Source of the DNA: Annona cherimola | Lineage: Eukaryota; Streptophyta; Magnoliopsida; Magnoliales; Annonaceae | NCBI GenBank assembly: GCA_030490835.1 | Contig: CM059972.1 | Coordinates: 34,575,452-34,639,451 of the forward strand | DNA length: 64,000 nt | Direction: 5' to 3' | Shown here: one piece after another, positions 34,356-44,728 of the stretch | Numbering within the stretch: position 1 is the first letter of the stretch | Layout of the letters: every line of letters begins with the position of its first letter | Notes under the pieces: model-generated | Seen by the model: the letters and a program-made list of their open reading frames with translations, nothing else | Databases searched by the model: none | What the model was told of the DNA's origin: nothing | Translations under genes and position numbers: made by a program

Positions 34356-35890
34356 TATTGGAAACAATTGTTGAAATCATATGCAAAATATCCAAAGCAT
34401 GTGTTTTGATGATTAACAACACAATTTGAGAAAATTTTAGCTACTAATATGTTTTGTGTATTGTTTAAGGATATAAAAATGAAAAATATGAAGCATGGCA
34501 GGCCAAGTCAATCCCCAAGTTGACTCGGGCATCGACTTAGGCCAAGTCGATACCCAAGTCGACTCCAATAGAGACTTCAAGCGTCAATTTTTGTCTAGCA
34601 TTGAAATTGGGGACCAAAAGCTGCCGAAGTCGCAAACGAAGTCGACTCCACTTGCGACTTGGGCAAAGTCGCAGGCCAAGTCGACTCAAGTATCGACTTC
34701 AGTATGATAGTGCATAACTTCAAGAGCTAAGTCGCAGGCCAAGTCGACTTGATGCCAGACTTGAGTTTTCAAGATTCCGAGATATGAAGCTAAAGGATTT
34801 TTATGCTAAGTAAATATAATAAATTTCAAATGATGCAAATCTAAGGAAGAACACTTATGTTGAAGAAGTTAAGCAAGCAAAAACATTTCAAAAGATTTTA
34901 AGTTCACTTAGCAAGATAAGGAGGTCAAGTCGCAAACGAAGTCGACTCCAGCATCAACTTGGGTCAAGTCCCTAACCAAGCCGACCTAAAAGACAGACTT
35001 GGAAGTTGGAGGAATCCGAAGTCGCACCCGAAGTCAACTCCAGCATGCGACTTGGGCAAAGTTGCACCCGAAGTCGACTCCATCTGCGACTTGGGGTCAT
35101 AACGTTCGAATTTTTGAACATTGGCGCATTTATTACGCGCCAACCAACTTCATAACATTCAAAATTCTCCCTCCTCTGTATATAGACACTCAAGCAAACG
35201 TGGAAAATACAAGATAGAGCTGAAAAAGAAAAGAAAAGAAGAGCTACTAAGACTTATAGTCCACTTTATTCTACATTTGAGTGATCTATACACTTTGAAA
35301 GGAAGAACAAGCTTCAAAGTTGTTATTTGCTTCAACGCAGAATGATTCATCATTTCTACGAATTATTCCTCGAGCTGAAACGTGCTACACAAATTGTAAA
35401 GTGTAGATTTCTTTCATTTCATTTTGATATTCAGTTTTTGATGCTTGGTTTGAGTTTGGTGTTTTAAACCAAGTTATAGCAAATTAGGGTTGTGACTGGA
35501 GTGGAACTCGTCACCTACTTGTGCTGCTTGTTGTATACGCCCCCTAGAGCAAGAATTTAGAAGAGAGCGGAGTCTCTGGTTTTATATGCCCCCTAGAGCT
35601 GGAATCTATAAGAGAGTGGAGACTCTAGTTGTACTCGCGGAATACATAGTGGAATCCAAGTCACAAGGGGTGTGAGCTTGGAAGAGTAGAGTAGGGAAAG
35701 TCGCCCGAACCACTATAAATCTTATCTATTGTGTTTCATTTTCGCTTTCATTATCTTATTGCTTTCCATTCGTCTCATTAAAGGGGATTAAACTAAACCG
35801 GGGTAAAAGTTTCTAATTTAAGTTTCAAATTTTTAATTACCCAATTCACCCCTCTCCTCTTGGGTAATTGCCATCAACTCGGGACCAACA
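34356..35890 (+). mobile_element. Sirevirus E 3' LTR, 1535 bp
   Basis: Runs from TATTGGAAAC (TG mutated to TA) to GGGACCAACA. It carries fewer palindrome units than A or B, but those at about 34544-34577 and 34630-34663 keep the 8-5-8-5-8 geometry. A TATA-like TGTATATAGAC is near 35175. Sequence divergence from all other LTRs here is high, so it is an older subfamily. Confidence 0.85.
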
Positions 35891-36059
35891 CATACAAGTT
35901 TCAAAAGTAATAAAACCTATATACAAGCTACGCAACCCAATATCCTAAAAACTAAACATACAAACTCAACTATTCTCCCCCTTTTTGTCAATAGATCAAA
36001 TAAGGGTCGACTTGAAGAGATTTGGTAAACTAGAACGCAGATATTGGATATGGAGTCGG

Positions 36060-37020
36060 TCAGATAGGTCTGATATGGGCCGATGAATAGAACGATGAGA
36101 TGGGGGCCGGAGTCGGATCTCTGCGCACTGATCCCATGTCAAATGGATCCAGTTCAAGTATCGGTTGATTCTTGTGACTCCCGGATGCCAAATGATATCG
36201 GATCATCCTAAGTTCCTGATTCATGCGATCTTGACGGGAATGCATATCCATGATGGCCGTTAGAACCCCAAAGATCTGATTTGTCAATCGATCTTCTATT
36301 TGCTCTAGGTGCTATCGGATTGCATTCACCAAGTTATTCCATGATGGAAGTCGAGGTGCGTGATCTGGTATCTCGGATCCTCATGGTGAACAAGATCCAT
36401 GTGAATATGGTGACAGAGGCTCCTCAGGGGCGTCATGTGGAGCGGGTTGCTCCTCTGGTGGTGACGGGGGCTGCTCCCCCTAAACCTGTGCATCCCCGTC
36501 TTCGCCTTGAGCCGGTACACCCATCCTTTCTTGTATTCTTTCTGCCCTGAACTGCTCCATGTTGATTTTCATTCGTTGGAGCAGGCCCTTGTTGATGACA
36601 TTTGTTGATTTCAAAACCTCAAATGGTTCACCATCAATGTCGACCTCAAAATGTTCTAGGATCTTGGTAATCCAAGTCCTGTATGGCAAAACCCCTCGTC
36701 AGTTGTCTTTTCTCGAGTCCAGGGCTTCTAGGAATAGTCGTGGAAGGTTGACCTTGACTCGGTTAGCAACTTTCCAGAGAATTTCCGCCTCTTGCGGGTT
36801 TAGCTGGTTTCTGCCTCCGCCTTTTGGGTAGATGCAGTGGGCAATCAGTAGCCTTAGGACCCGTAGCCTTGGGGATAAGTCCATGTAATGCAGGAACTTG
36901 ATCCCGGGATGATACTTGTCTCTCCTGGTGAGCTGATTGTACATTTGACTGATGGTAAGATCTACAGGTAGTTGCTCATCCTCAAATGCAACACTTAGAA
37001 TTCGGCCTATCCTTCTTAAG
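36060..37020 (-). pseudogene. Envelope-like ORF of D, C-terminal part
   Basis: Minus-strand core (YNQLTRRDKYHPGIKFLHYMD, LRLLIAHCIYPKGGG, EILWKVANRVKV, PYRTWITKILEHFEVDIDGEPF), then an acidic linker and the helical C-terminus (MDMHSRQDRMNQELRMIRYHL), ending at 36060. Frames break near 36695, 36480 and 36300. It is cut at 37020 by the chromovirus solo LTR; the other half resumes at 54705. A PPT-like tract (35974-35990, complement) follows the stop. Confidence 0.8.
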
Positions 37021-37582
37021 GCATTTGTGGCGCCCCAAACCGAGACGTCACTTCCTTACCTCAAGATCTTATAGATTGGTAAATGTGAATCAGGATTGTT
37101 GCCCTGATCACGCTGTGGAATTTTAATTGGAGCTCTCCAAATTTTTTTTCGTTTCTTCATTCATCATCATTTCATTTATAACATAAGCAATGGTATACTT
37201 GTACATATCCTCTAAACCATTTCATCATGATGTTATACATCATAGGCCCTCTTGACCTAATAATGGCATTTCCATTGCATACATACATATGTTCAATCAT
37301 TAATTCACCTAGAACTCATAACTTTAAATAAGTCACGTATATATCAATATACCTGAAAACTTCCATTCATAGCATATCACTCACCATGGCTAATCCTTTT
37401 AGCCCATATGGTACTATCTCGTACCTTTTCTCCATTTTTTAGGTCCTCGACTGCTTGAGTCTCCCAGTACCTGTCTGAGGTTTGGAAAATAAAACGTGAG
37501 TGATGACTCAGTAAGCAAGCATTTTGGGGCAAGACTTTGCCTGAAAATCATTTCATTAACATTTTGAACACCTTTTTCCTAA

Positions 37583-38170
37583 GGACATTTATATGTCCCA
37601 AAACATTAACATGAAATCCTTTGTTCATGAGGACAATTCTATGTCCTTGAATATTATCATAAAGAATTCATTTCTTAAAATCATTTACAAGCCACCCCTG
37701 GCTTGTTAAGGCAAAACATCCCTGTTTTACCCTTTTTAATTAATTCTGTTTTGTCTTGAGTGAACATTTCCAATGTTACAAGACATTTACATAAAACCAT
37801 CTTTTGCCAGTGGATGTTTTAAGTCGAAAATATTTTTCTAATAAATCTTTTTGCAAAGGAGGACATTCTCATGTCCTAAAACATTTTTCACATAAACACT
37901 TTGATAATGGACATTTTTATGTCCAAAATACATTTTTCGTAAGCCATTTTGGCAATGGACATTCATATATCCAGAAACACTTTTATCCCTTCAACTCTTT
38001 TAGAAACGGACATTTTTATGTCCACACATGTTCCAACATAAATCCCTTTAGGAAATAGACATTCTCATGTCCAACCATTTTTTCCACATAAACCTTTTGG
38101 AAATGGACATCCTCATGTCCAAAGCATTTTCCAACATAAATCCCTTTAGGAAATGGACATTCTCATGCCC
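37583..38170. repeat. Tandem array with GGACAT(N4)ATGTCC palindromes
   Basis: Nine units, each with an inverted repeat of the form GGACAT-N4-ATGTCC or a one-base variant, near 37583, 37631, 37861, 37909, 37957, 38008, 38057, 38105 and 38155. The last seven are spaced 48-51 bases. The sequence between has the form AAAACATTTTTCACATAAACC. Confidence 0.85.
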
Positions 38171-41100
38171 AACCATTTTTCCCACATAAACCTTTTTTCA
38201 TAATCCCCATCTTGATGCTTGTTTATAGCAAATAAGTCATAAATCCTTTTCATGAAAAATTTTGCATGAAAAATATTTTTTTTATTCTTAATATTTACAC
38301 ATTTTGTGTAAAACACCCTACTTTTGGGATAACTTTTGCATAATGGCTCATAGAAATTTAATTTAGAATAACTTTTTGTATAAATATTTTTATATCCCAA
38401 TCCTTGGGCTTTTGAAAAGCAAAAGTATGCAAACACATTTCTCCCCATCCAGTAGTGACACTTAACAAGTGATCATGTTATCTTTTAGAAGAGAATCCAT
38501 AACAACACGCTAGCCAGGCGGCTGTTTATTTATCCTGCTCCCATCTCAGAGAGGGCGCCGCTGGAACTCCTGCCATCTCTTAATGACTTGACCTTATGTA
38601 GAGTGGGCTCCGGTCATCCCAACCGTGCTCTACAACCTGCTTATTTCTTGTACTGGTGCACCGTACATTATTATGACGGACCGCAGTCTGTTTGGTTTGA
38701 AGAACCACAGACCACAACCCATGTCCTTTTAAACCGGGATCACAGACCTCTGTCTGCATCCATAACACACAAAAAATCTTAGGCCAAAGTCTATATATTT
38801 AAAAATCATTTTTAAAAATACATAACAGACCGTAGTCCGTGTCAACTTGTAAGCGAGCGCACCAACTTTAACAAGTTGTCATTTGAAATTTAGTTTTTAG
38901 GATGACCTTCCTTAAATTCTGTTAGAAATATTTTGATAAACATTTTGAAATGTTTGAAAAATAATACATCTTAAAATCCTTATAAAAGAATTTCAAAACC
39001 TTTGAATTTTCAAAATTAAACCATTTTATGAAATCAACATAGGAGGTTGGTCATCCTTAAATCCCTTTCAACACATCCGTATAAACATTTTTTAATATAT
39101 TTTCAACATAGATTTCCTTATCTAAAGGAAATCAAAACTTTTCGAATATCATTTCAAAACATATGAACTATGTCCAGATCATTATTTATTATTTAATTAT
39201 CAAGACCTAGCAAAATAAATCTTTTTCATAAATCAAATCTCTTTTTTTTATAACATGATTATTTATCATTAAACATCATAAAAGAAATTCAAAACTTATT
39301 TACATTTGTTGCTTTGTGAAAAAGGGTAAAATTCTCTTTTTCTTATAAAATACTTTTGAAACAACATCATAAAGAACTGGCTTACTTAAAAGAAAATTCT
39401 TAAAAACCATCGACATAAAATGTGAAATCCTTCGAAAACATTATCGTAGAGAACTTGCTTACTCATAAGCAGATTTCTCAATCCATTAACATAAAGCTTT
39501 GCCAATCCATGACAATACTTGTGATAAATTATTTATCTTAAAAACGTTGCTTGCTTCCCATGAAGCAAACCTTGAGGCTTTTCCTTTAAGCCATTCTTTT
39601 TCCAAAACTTACGACTTTTCATTAAAGTCGTCATTTTTCGAAACTTGTGGCTTTGCATTAAAACCATTATTTTCAAAACTTGTGCTTGCCTATTCGTCAA
39701 AACATAAACATGAACATTTCAATCACATCAATCACATAGAAAGAAAACAACATTTTAGAAAGTTTGCTTAATTACCTGATATCGCTATAATCCCTTTCCT
39801 TCCATTCTTTTCCTTGCCTTTGCCTAAATAAATGAAAATAACATTTCATTTATTTGCATCATCTTCAAATACTTATATTCCTTAGGTTTTCTAACCTACA
39901 TAAATCCATTTGTCATAGGGTTCCCAAAACAGCAACTTTAGAACCCATTTTTCGTCGTTTCAATACTCCCTTTAGCAACATGGTCTAAACAGATTTTTAA
40001 TCCAAATTTTCCGGCCTTAAACCATGCTTTTCTTAACCCAAATTTAGGGTATTAGCATATGCTTAAAATCCATATATTAACTCCTCTCAAAATAACAACT
40101 TATTTTCCTATTGCGGGTACCATTTTCACCCCATTTGTGTTGGTCCCGAGTTGATGGCAAAACCCAAGAGGGGAGGGGTGAATTGGGTATTTAAAAAATT
40201 TATATCTTAAACAGAAACTTAACCCCGGATTAATCCAGTCCCCTTAATGAAGAAACGAAATGGAAAGCAATGTAATGTAAATGGCAGAAGTATAAATCAA
40301 GCACACAGGATTTTTATAGTGGTTCGGGCAACCTCCCTACTCCACTCTTCCAAGCTCACACTCCTTGTGACTTGGGTTCCACTATTGTATTCTCTCAATA
40401 CAATTAGAGCCACTGCTCTCTTCTAGATTCCAGCTCTAGGGGGCATCAAACAAAACACAGCACAAGTAGGTGATGAGTCACACTCCAATCACACACTACT
40501 TTGCTTACACTTGATCTTAGTTCCTCAAACTAAATCAAGTTCAACACATACAAAAGAAACAATAAGAAAACTACACTTTACAGTTGTGTAGAAGCAGTTT
40601 GGCGCAGAGAAGAACTTGTTGAATTGGCTTTGAATGATCAGTAGTTGAGCTCTTGCAGTTTGAAGCAAAGTTCTTCCTCTTTGATTAGCTTGATCTCTTT
40701 AAAACTCTTGTAGATGGTAGTTATGCACACTTAATGATTCTCAACTACTTCCCTCGTCTACCATGAATGCCTTTTATAATTTTGGAGGGAATCCGAACGT
40801 TAGAGGGTAGGTGGCGCGCATTTAATGTGCCAACGTTCGAATAAATTCCGACCGTTGCGACCCAAGTCGCATGTGGAGTCGACTTCGGGTGCGACTTCGC
40901 TTCTCCGTCGCAACTTTAAGTTTCAGTCAGGGTCGACTTGGGCATCAACTTGACCCAAGTCGCAGGTGAAGTCGACTTCGGGTGCGACTTCACCTTGTCA
41001 GTTTCCAAGTCTGAGTATTGAGTCGACTTTGGGTTCCGACTTCAACTCAAGTCGATCATGGAGTCGACTTGGGTTGCGACTTGACTTGGTCTTTGCAAAA

Positions 41101-41230
41101 TATGTTGGAAACAATGTTCAAAATAAAACAAATTGACCAAGGATTGAGTTTTGATGATTAACAAGAACTAATTTGAGTATATATATATGACTAATATGTT
41201 TGCCAAGTGTTTAAGGAAAGCAGAGAAGTC

Positions 41231-42064
41231 AAGTCGATCTTCGAGTCGACTTGAACTTCGACTTGGGAGTGAAGTCGATAGTGAAGTCGACTCCACAAAC
41301 GACTTCAAACAAGCCAAAACTGGACAGAGTTGAAAATGGAATTCTGACGAGTGAAGTCGCAGGCCAAGTCGACTCCACATGCGACTTGGGTAGTCAAGTC
41401 GCATACGAAGTCGACTCCAGCATCGACTTCAAAGTGCACAAAAATGTCCAGCGTTGAAATCTGGCTCCCGAAGATTACGAAGTCGCAGACGAAGTCGACT
41501 CCAAGTGCGACTTGGGCGAAGTCGCAAACCAGGTCGACTCCAACTTCGACTTGAGAAGTTTTGAGGTCTAAGCTGAAGTTTCAAAGCATATTCAAGATAT
41601 CCATTTGAAGTTTCTCACATACAAATGAGATGTAAAGACTACTCTTAAAGAGAAACTTAAGTTTTGAAGATCAAAGAAAGAATCTAAGTACAAATTCAAA
41701 TCAAGTCTATCAAGCTCAAAGCAAATCTTCAAGCTAGCTTCCAAATGGAGTAATATCCAAGTTGTGAAGACCAAGTGAGTCCAAAGCAAAGCAAGGAACA
41801 TACATATATTGTACAAGGACTCAAAGCTTTCAAATGGTTTGCAAGATTCAAGACATTTCAAGTGAGGATCAAGGCGTTTTTGCAATAGATCAAGCCAAGT
41901 CGCAACCCAAGTCGACTTCAGGATCAACTTAAGTTAAAGTTTGAAAGCCAAGTCGACCCAAGTCTCAGACTTGAGTTTCTAAAGAACCCAAGTCGCAGGC
42001 CAAGTCGACTCCATGTGCGACTTGGAAACCAAGTCGCAGGCCAAGTCGACTTCATCTTCGACTT
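41231..42064. repeat. Array of nine 34 bp three-part palindromes in B 5' LTR
   Basis: Units start at 41231, 41272, 41354, 41396, 41480, 41519, 41897, 41990 and 42031. All have the 8-5-8-5-8 plan AAGTCG(N2)-N5-AGTCGACT-N5-(N2)CGACTT, some with single changes. The spacings of the first six are 41, 82, 42, 84 and 39, matching A (40, 82, 42, 83, 39 in element sense) although the spacer bases differ. The two skipped lattice positions hold a shared motif: GGACAGAGTTGAAA near 41326 and TCCAGCGTTGAAA near 41446. Confidence 0.88.
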
Positions 42065-42148
42065 GGAGTATAACGGTCAAATTTTTGAACGTTGGAGTTC
42101 ATTTATTGCACGCCAACCACTCCTACAACGTTCCAATCTTCCTCATTC

Positions 42149-42155
42149 TATAAAA
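42149..42155 (+). promoter_or_regulatory. TATA box of B 5' LTR
   Basis: TATAAAAAG about 85 bases after the last palindrome unit, with AACGTT motifs at 42089 and 42127 between. Same place as in A. Confidence 0.7.
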
Positions 42156-42857
42156 AGACATTCAAATGAACGTGAGAAATAAGAATACTCACTACTCTAA
42201 GGATCATAGAGAGAAAAGAAGTGCAAGAAAGACTTTCAAATCCCTTTTCTCCATATTTGAGTGTTTCAAAGGAAGAAGGAGCTTCAAACCGCAAGTTGCT
42301 TCAACGATCATCATCCCAGCTGTCTTTAACTTCTTCCTCGAGCTAAATCTGCCTACACAAATCTGTAAAGTGTAGTTTCATTTATTTCATTGTCTTGTTG
42401 TATAAATCTTGATTTAGCTTGGGTAGCTAAGATCAAGTATATGCAAAGTAGGGTGTGATTGGAGTGAGACTCATCACCTACTTTTGCATGTGAGTTGTTT
42501 ATGCCCCCTAGAGCTAGAATCTAGAAGAGAGCAAGTGGCTCTAGTTGTATATGCCCCCTAGAGCTTTGAATCTAGAAGAGAGCGGTGACTCTAAGTGTAT
42601 TCAAGGAATACATAGTGGAACCCAAGTCACAACGGAGTGTGAGCTTGGAAGAGTGGAGTAGGGAAGGTTTGCCCGAACCACTATAAATCTTGTGTTCTGC
42701 TTTCTATTACTGCGTTATTTTAATTTGCTCTCCATTAGCTTTCATAAGGGGATTAATTTTTGAAAGGGGTTAAGTTTTTGATTTATCAAAGATTTTTTAA
42801 AAGAATCCAATTCACCCCTCCCCTCTTGGGTTTAGCCATCAACTCGGGACCAACAAG

Positions 42858-42869
42858 TGGTATCAAAGC
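42858..42869 (+). promoter_or_regulatory. Primer binding site of B
   Basis: TGGTATCAAAGC, two bases after the LTR end; initiator-Met-tRNA type with one change from TGGTATCAGAGC. Confidence 0.88.
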
Positions 42870-42903
42870 AGGTCTTTGAGTTTACCAAAGAGATCCTATC
42901 AAT

Positions 42904-44706
42904 ATGGCATCCCAATCTACTTCCGTTCCCGCTTTTGCTGAAGGCCAATCCTTTACAAGGCCACCGTTGTTTGATGGGAACAATTTTGGATATTGGAAGG
43001 TTCGTGTGAAGCAACTCATCATGGCTACCGATATGGATTCTTGGATTGCTATTCAAGATGGAGTAATTTTGCCTATCGATGAACGAGCTTCCAAATGGAC
43101 CAATGAGGAAGTAAGAACTGTTAAGAGCAACGCCAAAGCTATGAACTCTTTATTTTGTGCTCTTACTGCTTCTGAGTATGATAGGGTATCCTCTTGCTTA
43201 ACCGCCAAAGAGATATGGGATACACTAACCTCTATCTATGAAGGAACTTCTCAAGTCCAAGGGACGAGAAGAAATATCTTGATTGGAGAACTAGAGAATT
43301 TTAGAATGCTAGAAACAGAAAATATTTCTGAAATGTTTGCTAGGTTCTCAAAGATTACTAATGCTCTAAAAGGTCTTGGAAAGGCTAATTCTGAATCTGA
43401 GCAGGTTATGAAAATTTTAAGAGCTCTACCCGAATCATGAACCCCAAAAATCACTGCAATAGAAGAAGCCAAGGATCTTAACACATTAAAGCTTGAAGAC
43501 TTAATTAGCTCTCTCATGTCACATGAGCTAATCAAGAGAAGAAATGAAGATCAACACAGGGGCAAAAGAGCAATTGCCTTAAAAGCCGCACAAGACACCG
43601 ATGACACATCTTCTTCTCAAAACGACGATGAGATTGCCCTACTCACAAAACGGTTCAGAAAATTTGTGAGGAAAGGCAAGAATTTCAGAAGCTTCAAAGA
43701 AAGAACTCCCAGAGAAAAGAAGAAAGAATCAACCAAATGCTACCGATGTTGCGGTTCGGGACATATGCAAGCTCAATGTCCAACTCCCGAAGAAAACAAG
43801 GCAAAAGAACAAAGAAAGGATCGAGGGAACAATAGAAGATTCCAGAAATACAAAGGAAGAGGCATGTACGTAAATGATGAAGAATCTACGACGAGTAGCT
43901 CCTCAACCGACGACATAGAGGCGGAAGAATGTGCAAGAATTTGCTGCATGGCACAAATCGAGCAAGGAGAACAAATTACCTCAACAAAAGACACAAGCAA
44001 TGAAGAGGTAAGCTCTAAACTCTCCCTTTCTGAATCAAGTTATTCTTCCTTTCAAGAATGCCTCAAATGTACTGAATTAGATGAACTACAAACTGCATAT
44101 GATTCATTATATGAAGAAATAAAGAAATTAGGAAGCAAGTTTACAATTAAGAAAAGACAATGTGATGCAACAATAATTGTAAATGGTAAACTTGCAGAAA
44201 GATTAGACAAATTGAAAGATGAAAATGATCTGCTAAAAAAGGAGAACAAATCATTAAATGAATCATTAGCTAAGTTCTCTAATCCAGGAGAAAGCGTCAA
44301 AATGTTTTTGAATATGACCTCCCAAACACATAAAAGAAGTCTTGGGTATCATACATTTGAGCAAGGAGAAAGTAGCAAATCAAATGTACAAATATTTGAG
44401 AAACATCAAACTAAAAATGCATCTATATACAAGCCACAAAAGAAAAATTTTAAGTGGACTAGAAGACCAATAATGGAACCATTGCATACTTGGAGGCTTA
44501 CTCCAAGATTACCTATGGCTTGTAATTTCTGCAATAAAATGGGGCACAAAACTTACAAATGTAATTTTAAGAAATTATATGACCATGGTGCAAAATTAGT
44601 TTGGGTTCCAAGAAACACAAGATTTGAGCTTTCAAAGTTAGAACAACAAAGAATGATCTATATTACTAACCCAAATGGACCCATAAAATGGGTACCAAGA
44701 AGATAA
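42904..44706 (+). pseudogene. Sirevirus B Gag with one nonsense codon
   Basis: Same length as A Gag (600 codons) and very similar, with capsid region, first knuckle ([14 protein letters not shown] at 43738-43779), coiled coil and second knuckle (44521-44562). A TGA at 43438-43440 replaces the Trp of PESW. The frame is otherwise open to TAA at 44704-44706. The candidate splice donor (GAG|GTAAGC) is at 44008. Confidence 0.93.
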
Positions 44707-44728
44707 GATTTATTTGCTTATTTTTCAG
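44008..44728 (+). other. Candidate intron joining gag to pol in B (721 nt)
   Basis: Donor GAG|GTAAGC at 44008; TACTAAC box at 44664-44670; acceptor TTATTTTTCAG ending at 44728. Length 721 nt, donor after codon 368 and acceptor at a pol codon boundary: the same length, phase and signals as in A. Removal would take out the coiled coil, the second knuckle and the gag stop. Confidence 0.5.

Larger units (their letters stand above)
20563..35890 (+). mobile_element. Sirevirus E, 3' half, interrupted by A
   Basis: Plus-strand remains: end of pol, palindromic spacer, envelope-like ORF, 3' untranslated part with two PPTs and the 3' LTR (34356-35890). The 5' half is missing at the chromovirus junction at 20562. 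A is inserted at 22164-32814. On the right E abuts D's 3' untranslated part; CATAC (35891-35895) would be its target-site duplication, but the left partner is lost. Confidence 0.8.
41103..42855 (+). mobile_element. Sirevirus B 5' LTR, 1753 bp
   Basis: TGTTGGAAACAATG to GGGACCAACA. U3 with the palindrome array, TATA box at 42149-42155, then R/U5 with the duplicated CCCCCTAGAGCT..CTAGAAGAGAG block near 42500-42590. Confidence 0.95.

Noticed and set aside
37026..40137. Host noncoding or intergenic DNA between repeats
   Set aside because: TG/CA ends, a perfect GCATT duplication and matches to 59790-64000 show that it is LTR sequence.
41231..42064. Regularly spaced repeats resembling a CRISPR array
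   Set aside because: Units are imperfect dyads with 5-base internal spacers, lie inside LTRs of a eukaryotic retroelement, and have no unique spacers of constant length or cas genes.
44692..44728. A 37 nt mini-intron (GTACCAAG...TTTTTCAG) joining gag and pol
   Set aside because: It would keep the frame but is well below the usual minimum for plant introns, and the donor is poor. The 721 nt interval has a far better donor.
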